A stretch of DNA of 56,489 bases, taken from an endosymbiont of Lamellibrachia barhami (GTDB lineage Bacteria; Pseudomonadota; Gammaproteobacteria; Chromatiales; Chromatiaceae). The stretch is from contig NZ_JAAVSH020000001.1 in the NCBI RefSeq assembly GCF_011947365.2, positions 2,458,424-2,514,912 of the forward strand. The letters are read 5' to 3'. The notes beneath the pieces are model-generated. The model was not told the DNA's origin. It worked only from the letters and a program-made list of their open reading frames with translations, and ran no database searches. The translations under genes were made by a program, and so were the position numbers. Numbering within the stretch: position 1 is the first letter of the stretch; each line of letters begins with the position of its first letter. Of this stretch, positions 36,330-45,799 are shown in pieces.

Positions 36330-36704
36330 ATGAAATATCAAATTTGGAGGATCGTGTGCGCCAGTCTGCTTGCGTTTTTTGCAGTTGCCGTCCAAGCCGA
36401 AGGGCATGAACCCAGTGCCTGGGAGAAGAGCAAACAGTTTAGTTCAGAGGCCTGGGATGCCACTAAGAAAGCCTCAGGAAATGCCTGGAAGGCGACAAAA
36501 GAGACATCAGGCGAGGTTTGGGACGTCACCAAGGAGACCTCTGGGAAAGCCTGGAAGGCGACTAAGCAGAAGTCGGGTGTGGTCTGGCATGCCACCAAGA
36601 AGATGGGTAAGGAAGTGTGGGACGATTCCAAGAGGATGGTCGGTAGCAAGGATAAACCTGATAATGAAAAACAGGGACAGGGTGCTCCGGTCAGTGGAAT
36701 CTGA
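36330..36704 (+). CDS. exported protein with 11-residue repeats
   Basis: 124 residues. Signal peptide at residues 1-24 (LLAFFAVAVQAEG). From residue ~41 six tandem 11-residue repeats of pattern xWxxTKxxSGx follow (AWDATKKASGN, AWKATKETSGE, VWDVTKETSGK, AWKATKQKSGV, VWHATKKMGKE, VWDDSKRMVGS). The 11-mer amphipathic repeat recalls LEA group 3-type desiccation proteins and apolipoprotein-like helices, here periplasmic and with a Trp in each unit. GAAGGAGAAG precedes the ATG. A hairpin terminator follows at 36748. Confidence 0.75.
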   Translation: MKYQIWRIVCASLLAFFAVAVQAEGHEPSAWEKSKQFSSEAWDATKKASGNAWKATKETSGEVWDVTKETSGKAWKATKQKSGVVWHATKKMGKEVWDDSKRMVGSKDKPDNEKQGQGAPVSGI

Positions 36705-36747
36705 GTCATTGATTCAGAACAGCTAATCGTTCCTCCGAACCTCTCTC

Positions 36748-36790
36748 AAACCCCTGTTATGTCCTTGGTTCCAGGGCATTCAGGGGTTTT
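36748..36790 (+). terminator. rho-independent terminator
   Basis: AAACCCCTG pairs with CAGGGGTTT across a 24-base loop that can itself fold (CCTTGG/CCAGGG), and the stem is followed by a run of T. It lies 44 bases after the 11-residue-repeat gene stop and should end that transcript. Confidence 0.8.
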
Positions 36791-37001
36791 TTTATGTGCT
36801 CCAGTTTTCCAGGGTAGACTAACCTTTCGGTAACATCAGGGTCGATAGTGGACAAGGGACGGTTTTGCTGAATTGCACTGCCGGTAAACTATGCCATAAA
36901 GGGCGCCAGGCGGGGCAGCGGATCGCCAAGCTTTTCTGTAGAGTACGCTATCAGACTCTCTCTGCATGGGTCTTTTCTCACTGCGATATCTGGGGTATGG
37001 G

Positions 37002-40000
37002 ATGCACTGGTCTCTTCCAATGTTTTTATTCCTGCTGATTCTTGGGTTTCTGTCGGGTCCCGCGTCGGTGCAGGCACTGGAGGCGGCAAAGATTGAGGAG
37101 AGGATCTCCCTTCTGGAAAAGCTGGAAGAGCCAAGGGATGAGGCGGTCCAGATGGAGCTGAATCTCTATCGGGAAGCAGTCGCTTCGTTGAAGTCGGCGA
37201 AGGCGTATGCCGAAAAGACAGCACTCTTTAAACAGGCAGCGGTGGATACGCCGGCAGAGATCAAACGGTTGCATGCTGAGATCAAGGGGCTGGCGCGTCA
37301 ACCCACGGAAGAGACGGCATCTTTGCTTGGTGGGCTGCCGGATATTCTGTTGGAGGCCCGGGTGAGGGAGGAGAGTGCCGCAATCGTCAGTCTTGGTGGG
37401 AGATCGGCGGAGCTTGTCCAATCCATCAGCACATTGCAGGCCCGTCCCGAATCAAATCGTCAGATGCTCTCTCTGGCCAATACCCGCCTGGAAGAGGTGG
37501 ATGAGACCCTGCGAAAGAGACCGCCGGCAGATAAGAGCCAAGAAGCAACCGAGGCCATGCTGGTTACCGCCCAAGCTGTGCGTAAGGCGCTGCTGGCAGA
37601 AATAGAGATGCTCAACAATGAGCGTTTGAGTCACGATCTTCGTTTGCAGTTGCTTCAGGCCAAACGCCAGTTGCTTGAAAAACGGCTTGTCATTGCCAAA
37701 CAAAATGAGCAGGAGGGCAGGGACGAGATCAACCGGCGGCAAGCCAACGAGGCGAAGGCGGCGGAAGCGGAAGCTGCCCAGGCGAGGCAGGAGGCGGTCG
37801 GTAAGCATATCCTCATCACTGCTGCTGCGGAGATGAATTCGGAGTTGAGTCGCCTGCTCAGTGAGTTGAGCCGGAGCAATGAGGAAGAGACCGCACAGCT
37901 GAAATTGACTCGGGCTCAATTTCAGCGGATCGATCGCAACTACCAACGCTCCCTGCAACAGTTGGAAATCACCAGACTGGATCAACAGTTGGGGCAGTTT
38001 CTTCGTACCCAACAGACCAAATTGCCCAAGATTGCAGCGCATGAGAAAGAACGGTCACTGAAACAGCGTGAACTGGATGAATCGCGGTTGGCCCAATTCC
38101 GGCTACAGGAATCGCTGAACAATTTGCAGGATATCGGACAGGTGGTGGCGACGCTGCTCGCCAGCGAAAAGAAGGAGACCGAAACACTATCCCCCAGCCA
38201 GTTGGAACAGCTGACCGGTGAACTGCATCGATTGATGGAGGATCGGAAGGCGCTTCTTACCAAGCTCGATGTTGCCTATACACTCAAGATAGAGTTGTTG
38301 GGGGAGTCGATCCAGGAGCAACAGAATCTTATCGACCGTGTAGACAAGTACGACCAGCTTCTGGATGAGAATCTATTGTGGATCGCGAATGCGGAGACGG
38401 TGGATCTCAGGTGGGTCGGAAGTTTCGGCAAACCACTACGGGTTCTGTTCTCCCCTGCAAATTGGTTTTCCGTCTTGCAGGCATTGGTAAAAGCCGCCTT
38501 ACAGTCTGCGCCATTCACCCTGATTGTGCTGTTCTTATCAGCGGCGCTGCTGGTGGGCAGGCGCCGATTGAAAAAACGTTTGGGGGATATTGCCGCCAAG
38601 GTAGGGCTGGTTAAACGGGATCGATTCAGTTACACACTGGTCGCATTGGTTATCACGTTGCTGCTGGCCATGCCCTGGCCGGTGCTGATGGCCTATACAG
38701 GGTGGTTGCTGGGTAATGTGCAGGCAGATGCCTTTGTCGAGGCGGCGGGATCTGGTTTCAGGCGCAGTGCCTTTATCTTGGTAGTCTTTCTCTTTCTGCA
38801 GACACTCTATGTCTCCAACGGTCTCGCTGAGATCCATTTTCGCTGGAAAGCCAAAACCCGTCGGCGTGTTTCCGGCAACCTGACCTGGTTGATCCCGATC
38901 ATGGCATGGGTCGCATTTTTGGTCGCGATGACGGAATCATCCGATGCAGGCCTCTATCGGGATACCATCGGCAGGCTGGTGTTCAGCGCCGCGATGCTGG
39001 CTCTATTGCTCTTTATCTGGCGAGTGCTTCGGTTAAAAGAGAGTAAGGTCGAGCGCCGTACTACCAGCCTCGTCTGGCGCAGTCGATATATCTGGTATCC
39101 GCTGCTGCTGTTGATCCCCTTTGCCCTGGTCATGTTGGCGGCGCAGGGCTATCACTACACCAGTCTGCGGGTTGCCGGACTGATATTTGGCTCTCTCATT
39201 GTCCTTCTGATAGCACTGTTGATCTATTTTCTCGCGGTACGCTGGTTGTTGGTGGCGCAGCGCCGTCTTGCTCTCGCCAGGGCGCTGGCAAAACGTCAGG
39301 CAGATATTGAGTCGCGGGCCAGCAGGGAGACGGTGGAGCAGACGGGAGAGATTACACCGGAAGCGATCGAGATTCCCGAGATCGGTCTCGCCACCATCAA
39401 TGACCAGACCCGTCGGTTGCTGCGGCTGTTGCTTACCGTTTTTGTGGGGTTGATTCTCTGGACATACTGGTCTGCGATAACACCAGCCCTGGGGGTGTTG
39501 GACAACGTTACCATTTGGGAGCATATGGCAAGTGCGGAAGCGGGTGGCCAACTTTTACCGATTTCTCTTGCAGACGTTGGTCTGGCCGCCCTGGTTCTTT
39601 TGTTGACCTTCGTTGCCGAGCGCAATCTGCCAGGCTTGCTGGAGATTGCACTGCTGCAGCCTCTCCATGTGGAGCAGGGCAACCGCTACGCAGTTTCCGG
39701 TCTGATTCGTTATCTCATACTGGCGGTCGGCATCGTAATGTCGATTAACCTGGTTGGTGTCGGCTGGGGAGAGGTACAGTGGCTGGTTGCGGCAATCGGC
39801 GTTGGTTTGGGGTTTGGCCTGAAGGAGATCTTTGCCAATTTCATATCTGGAATAATCGTCCTGTTTGAACGGCCGGTTCGGGTTGGCGATACTGTGACTC
39901 TCGGTGATATCAGTGGTGTAGTGACGCGGATACGGATGCGGGCCACAACCATTACGGATTTCGATAACAAGGAGCTGATCATTCCCAATCAAAATCTTAT

Positions 40001-40376
40001 CGTCGAGCCGTTGGTGAACTGGACTCTTAGCGATCAGATCACCCGTGTCACCTTTATGGTGGGCATTGCCTATGGATCCGATACTGAACTGGCCCATCGC
40101 ATTATGCTCAAAACGGTAACCGAACATTCGTTGGTGCTGGATGAACCCAAGCCAACGGTTTTTTTTACGGGCTTCGGCGACAGCTCCCTCGACTTCCAGG
40201 TGGCAGTGCATGTCAAGGAGCGAATCCACCGTCGTCTGTTGACCCATGAACTCCACATGGCGCTGGAAAAAACATTGCGCGAAAATGGTGTGGAGATCCC
40301 TTTTCCTCAGCGTGATCTACACTTGCGTAGTGTTGATGAGAACATTCAGCCTCTGGCCAATAGCAAGGAAAATTAG
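37002..40376 (+). CDS. mscK: large mechanosensitive channel of MscK/KefA type
   Basis: 1124 residues from the ATG at 37002, chosen because GGGG lies six bases upstream and a clean signal peptide ends at VQA; an ATG at 36966 would add 12 residues. Residues ~25-460 are a periplasmic Gln/Leu/Arg-rich coiled coil. About eleven membrane helices follow, and the last ~280 residues are the MscS domain (GVGLGFGLKEIFANFISGII, FERPVRVGDTVTLGDISGVV, TRIRMRATTI). Releases solutes on osmotic downshock. Length and layout match KefA-type channels (1100-1120 residues). Confidence 0.93.
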   Translation: MHWSLPMFLFLLILGFLSGPASVQALEAAKIEERISLLEKLEEPRDEAVQMELNLYREAVASLKSAKAYAEKTALFKQAAVDTPAEIKRLHAEIKGLARQPTEETASLLGGLPDILLEARVREESAAIVSLGGRSAELVQSISTLQARPESNRQMLSLANTRLEEVDETLRKRPPADKSQEATEAMLVTAQAVRKALLAEIEMLNNERLSHDLRLQLLQAKRQLLEKRLVIAKQNEQEGRDEINRRQANEAKAAEAEAAQARQEAVGKHILITAAAEMNSELSRLLSELSRSNEEETAQLKLTRAQFQRIDRNYQRSLQQLEITRLDQQLGQFLRTQQTKLPKIAAHEKERSLKQRELDESRLAQFRLQESLNNLQDIGQVVATLLASEKKETETLSPSQLEQLTGELHRLMEDRKALLTKLDVAYTLKIELLGESIQEQQNLIDRVDKYDQLLDENLLWIANAETVDLRWVGSFGKPLRVLFSPANWFSVLQALVKAALQSAPFTLIVLFLSAALLVGRRRLKKRLGDIAAKVGLVKRDRFSYTLVALVITLLLAMPWPVLMAYTGWLLGNVQADAFVEAAGSGFRRSAFILVVFLFLQTLYVSNGLAEIHFRWKAKTRRRVSGNLTWLIPIMAWVAFLVAMTESSDAGLYRDTIGRLVFSAAMLALLLFIWRVLRLKESKVERRTTSLVWRSRYIWYPLLLLIPFALVMLAAQGYHYTSLRVAGLIFGSLIVLLIALLIYFLAVRWLLVAQRRLALARALAKRQADIESRASRETVEQTGEITPEAIEIPEIGLATINDQTRRLLRLLLTVFVGLILWTYWSAITPALGVLDNVTIWEHMASAEAGGQLLPISLADVGLAALVLLLTFVAERNLPGLLEIALLQPLHVEQGNRYAVSGLIRYLILAVGIVMSINLVGVGWGEVQWLVAAIGVGLGFGLKEIFANFISGIIVLFERPVRVGDTVTLGDISGVVTRIRMRATTITDFDNKELIIPNQNLIVEPLVNWTLSDQITRVTFMVGIAYGSDTELAHRIMLKTVTEHSLVLDEPKPTVFFTGFGDSSLDFQVAVHVKERIHRRLLTHELHMALEKTLRENGVEIPFPQRDLHLRSVDENIQPLANSKEN

Positions 40377-40405
40377 CCGTTCTTTCAACTCAGGAACGCA
40401 TCTGT

Positions 40406-40549
40406 TTGGCTGATGTTGGTGGTATCGATCGTGGTGGATTAGTGCTTGGCGCGGTGGCCCGCCGTTTCAAACAGGAGGAAGATAGACGAACTGGGGAACC
40501 GGTGCCGGACAACGTTGCATATCTGGAGAAGAGAGAGTCCGGAGAGTGA
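40406..40549 (+). CDS. possible small gene between mscK and dCMP deaminase
   Basis: An open frame of 47 codons from TTG at 40406 to TGA at 40547-40549 encodes LADVGGIDRGGLVLGAVARR and ends VPDNVAYLEKRESGE. Composition (Gly, Arg, Glu, acidic/basic alternation) looks coding rather than random, and the frame stays open back into the mscK stop region. No ATG and no family match are seen. It could be the leftover end of a lost gene or chance. Confidence 0.25.
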   Translation: MADVGGIDRGGLVLGAVARRFKQEEDRRTGEPVPDNVAYLEKRESGE

Positions 40550-40591
40550 TGCTTTCCCCCGAACAGCAACAGAAAACAGGAGAAATGATCC

Positions 40592-41110
40592 ATGAGCATG
40601 AAGTGGGATACCCGTTTTCTCGGGCTGGCAGCTCACATCTCCGGATGGAGTAAAGACCCTTCATCCCAGGTGGGCGCCGTCATAACCGACGGCAATCGTA
40701 TTATCTCGCTTGGCTACAACGGCTTTGCGGCCGGGGTGGAGGATACGCAGAGCCGACTCTCCGACAGGGAGTGCAAACTGAATCTCACCATTCATGCGGA
40801 AGAGAACGCCATGATCTTCGCCAAGCGTGATCTGCGCGGCTGCACGGTCTATGTGACCCATCCCCCCTGTCCCCGTTGCGCCTCGAAGCTGATCCAGGAG
40901 GAGATCGGCCGGGTGGTATTTATCAATCCGAGTGAGGATTTTCTTTCACGCTGGGCCGATGACATCGAACTGTCGCGGCAGATGTACCGCGAAGCCGTAG
41001 TCGAAATAACGGGATATGAGGTGGAACAGGTCAATGTTGAGGATGCGCAGATAACCGTGGCGCCTGGCGGTTTTTTCAGCAAGATCTTGAGTCGACTGCT
41101 GCGGGTGTAG
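40592..41110 (+). CDS. dCMP deaminase family protein
   Basis: 172 residues. Zinc-dependent deaminase motif: H68 and E70 in TIHAEENAMIF, and C93/C96 in THPPCPRCASK. Early motif KDPSSQVGAVITDGNRI is typical of deoxycytidylate deaminases (ComEB-like), which turn dCMP into dUMP for thymidylate synthesis. CAGGAGAAATGATCC precedes the ATG. The C-terminal ~35 residues are less conserved. Related phage enzymes exist, but nothing else phage-like lies nearby. Confidence 0.88.
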   Translation: MSMKWDTRFLGLAAHISGWSKDPSSQVGAVITDGNRIISLGYNGFAAGVEDTQSRLSDRECKLNLTIHAEENAMIFAKRDLRGCTVYVTHPPCPRCASKLIQEEIGRVVFINPSEDFLSRWADDIELSRQMYREAVVEITGYEVEQVNVEDAQITVAPGGFFSKILSRLLRV

Positions 41111-41195
41111 GCCCTCTTCAATCATGAGGAGGCGGGCTCAATTTGACGCCGGCCTTTCCCCTGGGAATTGGAGGGGAGTGCATCCCCCCGGGCTG

Positions 41196-41923
41196 CTATT
41201 TCAGCGTTAAATATTTCAACTCCATGCGATAGCGGCCCAAGATCCGATCCCGCTCGATGCGCACCGGCAGGTAGTCGAGAGAGGGGGCGAACCAGATGGT
41301 GTAGTCGGGTGCCAGACCCTCTTTGCTGCGGTTGACCTTGAGACACTTCAGTCGGCCCAGAGGGGTCTGAATCCACTCCCTGCCAACCACCCGGAACTGA
41401 TAACGCTTCAGGCGTCCGCCATCCGCCACCTGGTAACTGACCTGCTGCCGACCATTGGCCAGATCGAAACGGATCGCCAACTGTTGGCTGAACTTGTCCT
41501 GCACGCCCGGTGAGATCTCCTGCGACCAGCGGGTGCCGCCACTCTCTGTCCAGACCCGTTGGTCGGGCCAGTCGAACTGGAGCCGGGTCAGGTTACTGGT
41601 CTCCCCGTTGCCGAGCCGGTATTCGTAGGCGTGGGGCACGATGTGGCTGTTTTGCAGCACGCCTTCGCTGGTCTCGTTGACCTCGTCGGACTGTAGCCAG
41701 CCGACCATGCGCGTGGGGCGGGTGTGCGCATGATAGAGGTATTCGCCACCCTCAGTGAGGGTGAGTTGGAGCGTCAGACTTCCGAGGGGGACCCCGTAGT
41801 TGGTGACCTGAAAACCGGCGTCGAAAGATCTGAGCTGGAAGGGGATTCCGCACTGAGTAGCGAACTGCACAGCAGTAGTGGGATACCAGCCAGCCAGTAG
41901 CGGAGGAATCCGGTAACCTTCAT
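41196..41923 (-). CDS. DUF3108 family exported protein, frameshifted near its start
   Basis: The mature part (GFQVTNYGVPLGSLTLQLTL to RMELKYLTLK) is a DUF3108 protein, a periplasmic family of unknown function usually found beside purN. The ATG at 41923, three bases after the purN stop, begins a good signal peptide (MKVTGFLRYWLAGIPLLLC, then SSLLSAE) but in a different frame from the rest. A one-base change between about 41810 and 41845 is needed to join them. Without it the long frame lacks any signal peptide. Either a real mutation or a sequencing error; operon position with purMN is conserved. Confidence 0.75.
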
Positions 41924-41926
41924 GGA

Positions 41927-42595
41927 TCAGGCGATCTCCTGATCCGGCGTGAAGAGGACCGGCTGCTGTAACGGCTGGTCGTCCAGATAGACCTGGCCAT
42001 TTCCCGCCAACCACAGTCTCTGCTGGGCAAACCAGCGTATCGCCAGCGGATAGATAAGGTGTTCGCGCTGCAGTACACGGTTGGCTAAAGTCCTGGCATC
42101 GTCACCATCCTGGACAGGTACCTGGGCCTGCACGATCAATGGGCCGCCATCCAACTCCTCGGTGACGAAGTGCACACTGGCGCCATGCAGGGTCTCTCCT
42201 TCATCCAGGGCCTGCTGATGGGTGTTGAGGCCACGGAATTTCGGTAGCAGTGAAGGGTGGATATTGAACATCCGGCCGGCGTAGTGGCGCACGAATCCGG
42301 GCGTGAGGATGCGCATGAAACCCGCCAGCACTACCAGCTCTGGTTGATACTCGTCGATGAGTTCGATCAGCGCCTGGTCGTAACTCTCCCGGTCGGGGAA
42401 GGCCTTGTGGTTCAGCACCCGAGTGGGGATATTGGCGTTATCTGCACGGGTCAGGCCATGCACATCGGGCCGGTTGCTGATGACGGCGCGGATCTCCACC
42501 GGCAGATCGCCCACTGCGCCGTCGATGATCGCCTGCAGATTGGTGCCGCTGCCGGAGATCAGGGCGACCAGCGGCAGTTTATGGTTATCGCTCAT
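41927..42595 (-). CDS. purN: phosphoribosylglycinamide formyltransferase
   Basis: Transfers a formyl group from 10-formyltetrahydrofolate to GAR, the third step of purine synthesis. 222 residues. Motifs: [17 protein letters not shown] at the substrate site, [20 protein letters not shown] with the catalytic Asn and His, and [16 protein letters not shown] with the catalytic Asp. Overlaps purM by four bases (ATGA). Intact. Confidence 0.97.
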   Translation of the reverse strand: MSDNHKLPLVALISGSGTNLQAIIDGAVGDLPVEIRAVISNRPDVHGLTRADNANIPTRVLNHKAFPDRESYDQALIELIDEYQPELVVLAGFMRILTPGFVRHYAGRMFNIHPSLLPKFRGLNTHQQALDEGETLHGASVHFVTEELDGGPLIVQAQVPVQDGDDARTLANRVLQREHLIYPLAIRWFAQQRLWLAGNGQVYLDDQPLQQPVLFTPDQEIA

Positions 42596-43665
42596 GCACC
42601 CAGGCTTCCGCTGAACTCTACCCCCGGTTCATCGCTGTCGCTGGTTTCGATCTGTCCCAGTCGCCAGGCGGTCTCGCCGGCATCGTTCAGCATCTGCATC
42701 GCCCGTTCTGAGTCTTCGGCGGCGACGCAGACCACCATGCCCACGCCACAGTTGAAGGTGCGCAGCATCTCCGACTGCGCCACGTTGCCTTTCGACTGCA
42801 GCCAGCTGAAGACCTCCGGCAGTTGCCAGGAGTCACTGTCGATGACTGCCTTGCTTCCGGCAGGCAGGACGCGGGGCAGGTTCTCCGGCAGGCCGCCGCC
42901 GGTGATATGAGCGAGGGCGTGAACCTCAACCTCAGCCATCAGCGCCAGCAGGGATTTGACGTAGATGTGGGTCGGTGCCAGCAGTGCTTCGCCCAGCGTC
43001 CCTTCGCCCATGGGTTCGGCAAGATCGGCGCCGCTCACTTCGAGGATCTTGCGGATCAGCGAATAGCCGTTGGAGTGGGGGCCGGAAGCGGCGAGTCCGA
43101 TCAGCACGTCGCCGGGCTTTACCTGTTCGCCCTGGATCAGCTTGCGCTTCTCGACGATGCCGACGCAGAAACCGGCCAGATCGTAATCCCCCTCGCTATA
43201 CATGCCGGGCATCTCGGCGGTCTCGCCGCCGGTGAGGGCTGCGCCCGCCAGTTCGCACCCTTTGGCGATGCCACTGATTACATCGGTGGCTACGTCCAGC
43301 TCCAGCTTGCCGGTGGCGTAGTAGTCGAGAAAGAAGAGCGGCTCGGCGCCTGCCACCACGATGTCGTTGACACACATGGCCACCAGATCGATGCCGATGG
43401 TATCGTGGCGGTTGAGTTCCAGCGCCAGTTTCAGCTTGGTGCCCACCCCGTCGGTACCGGAGACCAGTACCGGCTCGGAATAGCGGTCGAGGGGCAGTTC
43501 GAACAGTGCGCCAAAACCGCCGAGGCCGGATAGCACACCGGGTCTGAAGGTCTTTTTGACGATAGGCTTGATGCGTTCTATCAGGCTGTTGCCGGCATCG
43601 ATGTCGACACCGGCATCCCGGTAACTGAGTTGGGTTTCGCTGTTGCGGGTACTGTCTTGGGCCAC
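42592..43665 (-). CDS. purM: phosphoribosylformylglycinamidine cyclo-ligase
   Basis: AIR synthetase, the fifth step of purine synthesis. 357 residues, standard size. Motifs: [43 protein letters not shown] and [17 protein letters not shown]. First gene of the purM-purN-DUF3108 operon. The 203-base region to the divergent DUF2066 gene probably holds both promoters; a conserved PurR operator was not recognised. Confidence 0.97.
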   Translation of the reverse strand: MAQDSTRNSETQLSYRDAGVDIDAGNSLIERIKPIVKKTFRPGVLSGLGGFGALFELPLDRYSEPVLVSGTDGVGTKLKLALELNRHDTIGIDLVAMCVNDIVVAGAEPLFFLDYYATGKLELDVATDVISGIAKGCELAGAALTGGETAEMPGMYSEGDYDLAGFCVGIVEKRKLIQGEQVKPGDVLIGLAASGPHSNGYSLIRKILEVSGADLAEPMGEGTLGEALLAPTHIYVKSLLALMAEVEVHALAHITGGGLPENLPRVLPAGSKAVIDSDSWQLPEVFSWLQSKGNVAQSEMLRTFNCGVGMVVCVAAEDSERAMQMLNDAGETAWRLGQIETSDSDEPGVEFSGSLGA

Positions 43666-43868
43666 AGGTTGACTCCCTGGTGGGCGGTTACTGTTGGCGG
43701 GGGATTTTAGCAGATCTTCCGATACACCGTGATAGAGTTGCTGTTGGAGGATTTGTCCGGCTTTTCCGTTTCTGGATGAAGACTAACTACTTAGACAGGC
43801 TTTCTGCACCGCGCTAGAATCCCAGCGGTCAAAACGACTGAGATGAATTTAACTGGACTCATATTTCA

Positions 43869-44990
43869 ATGATCTTTAAACAGACATGGCTGATATTACT
43901 GCTTCTGCTCTGGTGTACCGGAGCGGTGGCGGAGCGTGTGTCCGGACTCTACGAAGCGGCGGTGCCGGTGGTGGGGCAGGGTGCCGAAGCCCGTGCACCG
44001 GCCATGCGGGAGGCCTTCGGTCAGGTGCTGATCAAGATCTCCGGCAACCGTGACCTATTGCTACGGGAAGATCTTGTCAAGCGGCTGAAGAGAGCTCCCA
44101 GGTATGTTCAGCAGTACCGCTACCGCATGTTGGAACAACCCCTGGCGGATGATCCCGCACCTGTGGTGGATCCGGAAAACCCACTGCCGGATCGGCAGCT
44201 CTGGGTGCGTTTCGATGAAAAAGCCGTGAATCGCCTGCTGCGCGAGGCTGGAGTGCCGGTCTGGGGCGGCACCCGGCCATCCACGCTGGTCTGGCTGACT
44301 CGTGATGCCAAAGGCCGTCGCACCCTCTACCAGCAGGATATGGAGCCGGAACTGGCAACTACGGTGACTGAAACGGCGGAACAGCGAGGTCTGCCGGTGG
44401 TGATGCCGCTGATGGATCTCGAAGATAGAAACACCCTTCAGGTAAGTGACCTCTGGGGCGGTTTTGAAGAGAACATTCGTCGTGCCTCCCAGCGTTATCT
44501 GCCTGATGTGATCCTGGCAGGCTGTCTGCACCGGCAGGGCAGTCAAGCCTGGAGTGGTGACTGGACGCTCTATCTGCCGGATGGAGTGGAGCAGTGGCAG
44601 ATTCAGGGCGAGAGCGATCTGGCGCTGGCCCGCGAAGGCGTGCAGCGGGCGGTGGATCTGTTGGCTGCCAGGTTTGCGCCCCAGAGTGCTTCTCAGGGAG
44701 TTGAAGCACTGCGGATAAGGGTTTCAGGTATGCTCAATCTGGCTGACTATGTTCTGGTCAAAGACTATCTGCATTCACTGGTGATGATAGAGCAGCTGGA
44801 TCTGCTGGCGGCGGGTCCGGAGCAGGTCAGTTTTCTGGCCGGAGTGCAGGGGGGGCGTGAAGCACTGGAGCGGGGTATCGTACTCGGCGGTGTGCTGGAG
44901 TCGGTGGTTACCCCTGATGAGGTGGTGGAGGCAGAGGCGTCGCCACCGGAAGATTTCGATGTGCAGAGTCTCGACTACCGTTTGCGGTAG
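43869..44990 (+). CDS. DUF2066 domain exported protein
   Basis: 373 residues. Signal peptide TWLILLLLLWCTGAVA, then the DUF2066 core (GLYEAAVPVVGQGAEARAPA, then FGQVLIKISGNRDLL, YRYRMLEQP). Function unknown. Divergent from purM exactly as in Pseudomonas and relatives, so orthology is well supported by position. The transporter gene often found next (AI-2E family, perM) is absent; instead a palindromic intergenic repeat follows. Confidence 0.88.
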   Translation: MIFKQTWLILLLLLWCTGAVAERVSGLYEAAVPVVGQGAEARAPAMREAFGQVLIKISGNRDLLLREDLVKRLKRAPRYVQQYRYRMLEQPLADDPAPVVDPENPLPDRQLWVRFDEKAVNRLLREAGVPVWGGTRPSTLVWLTRDAKGRRTLYQQDMEPELATTVTETAEQRGLPVVMPLMDLEDRNTLQVSDLWGGFEENIRRASQRYLPDVILAGCLHRQGSQAWSGDWTLYLPDGVEQWQIQGESDLALAREGVQRAVDLLAARFAPQSASQGVEALRIRVSGMLNLADYVLVKDYLHSLVMIEQLDLLAAGPEQVSFLAGVQGGREALERGIVLGGVLESVVTPDEVVEAEASPPEDFDVQSLDYRLR

Positions 44991-45045
44991 TGAGCCGGCT
45001 TGGATTGCCTTCACTGATTGGTGTTCGTCCAGAACACTGTTTTTT

Positions 45046-45129
45046 ACCGCGAAGAGCACGAAGTACACGAAGAAAATTTATGGTTAATCAATCTCTTTAC
45101 CTTAGTGCTCTTCTCGTGTTCTTTGTGGT
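45046..45129. repeat. intergenic palindrome with CACGAAG units
   Basis: ACCGCGAAGAGCACGAAG followed by TACACGAAG on the left is roughly complementary to CTTCTCGTGTTCTTTGTGGT on the right, around an AT-rich loop of about 35 bases. CACGAAG-type elements of this kind occur between genes in many proteobacterial genomes. It could fold in the transcript and end DUF2066 transcription, but no classical U-run is present. Confidence 0.6.
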
Positions 45130-45193
45130 TAGATATGAATTTTTGGACGGGCACTAATTAATCTGTCCAGTGTCACCTGATAATTTGTAAAAA

Positions 45194-45748
45194 ATGCAGC
45201 CCAGAGACATACCCAACCTCATCAGCTTTTTACGCATACTGCTCTCGGTGCCAGTCGTCTGGCTGCTCTTCGAGCGGGAGTTTGCTGCGGCACTGACATT
45301 ATTTGCCATTGCGGGCATCTCCGATGGCCTGGATGGCTTCCTGGCCAAACACTACGGCTGGGAGAGCCGCCTCGGCGGGATGCTCGATCCCCTGGCGGAC
45401 AAGGCGCTGCTGATGAGTTCTTTTCTGGTGCTCGGTGCGCTGGGACTGGTCCCTGTCTGGTTGGTAATCCTGGTGATATTCCGGGATCTGGTGATCATTG
45501 GCGGTGCGCTCTATTACCACTTCAGTGTCGAGGAACTGCAGGCCGATCCGAGTCTGGTCAGTAAACTCAACACCCTGTTGCAGATATTGCTGGTCATCCT
45601 CGTGGTGACGGATGCAGGCCCCTATCCACTTCCAGCAGTGCTGATTTCAGTCCTGGTCTGGAGCACGTTGGCCACTACGGTAGCCAGCGGAGTGGGTTAT
45701 GTCTGGGTTTGGTCGCGCAAGGCGAAGGAGAAGGGGTTGCGGAGTTGA
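45194..45748 (+). CDS. CDP-alcohol phosphatidyltransferase family protein
   Basis: 184 residues with about five membrane segments. The signature is D47-G-x2-A51-K52-x8-G61-x3-D65-x3-D69, fitting the CDP-alcohol transferase motif except that Lys replaces the usual Arg after Ala; the metal-binding Asp residues are all present. Such enzymes make phosphatidylglycerol phosphate or cardiolipin from CDP-diacylglycerol. It is a paralogue-type member found beside hda, not clearly pgsA. The exact lipid product cannot be told from sequence. Confidence 0.85.
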   Translation: MQPRDIPNLISFLRILLSVPVVWLLFEREFAAALTLFAIAGISDGLDGFLAKHYGWESRLGGMLDPLADKALLMSSFLVLGALGLVPVWLVILVIFRDLVIIGGALYYHFSVEELQADPSLVSKLNTLLQILLVILVVTDAGPYPLPAVLISVLVWSTLATTVASGVGYVWVWSRKAKEKGLRS

Positions 45749-45799
45749 TGGCTGGCATCCACATTGGCTTTCTGATGTGCAGGGTATTTGGCGTTGGTC

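Noticed and set aside
36338-36709. 123-codon minus-strand frame opposite the 11-residue-repeat gene
   Set aside because: It is the antisense reading of the tandem repeats, kept open only by their periodicity; the plus strand has the signal peptide, ribosome-binding site and terminator.
41924-42014. Extended N-terminus of the DUF3108 frame overlapping purN
   Set aside because: It has no signal peptide and overlaps purN by 88 bases; a correct signal peptide begins at 41923 in the adjacent frame.
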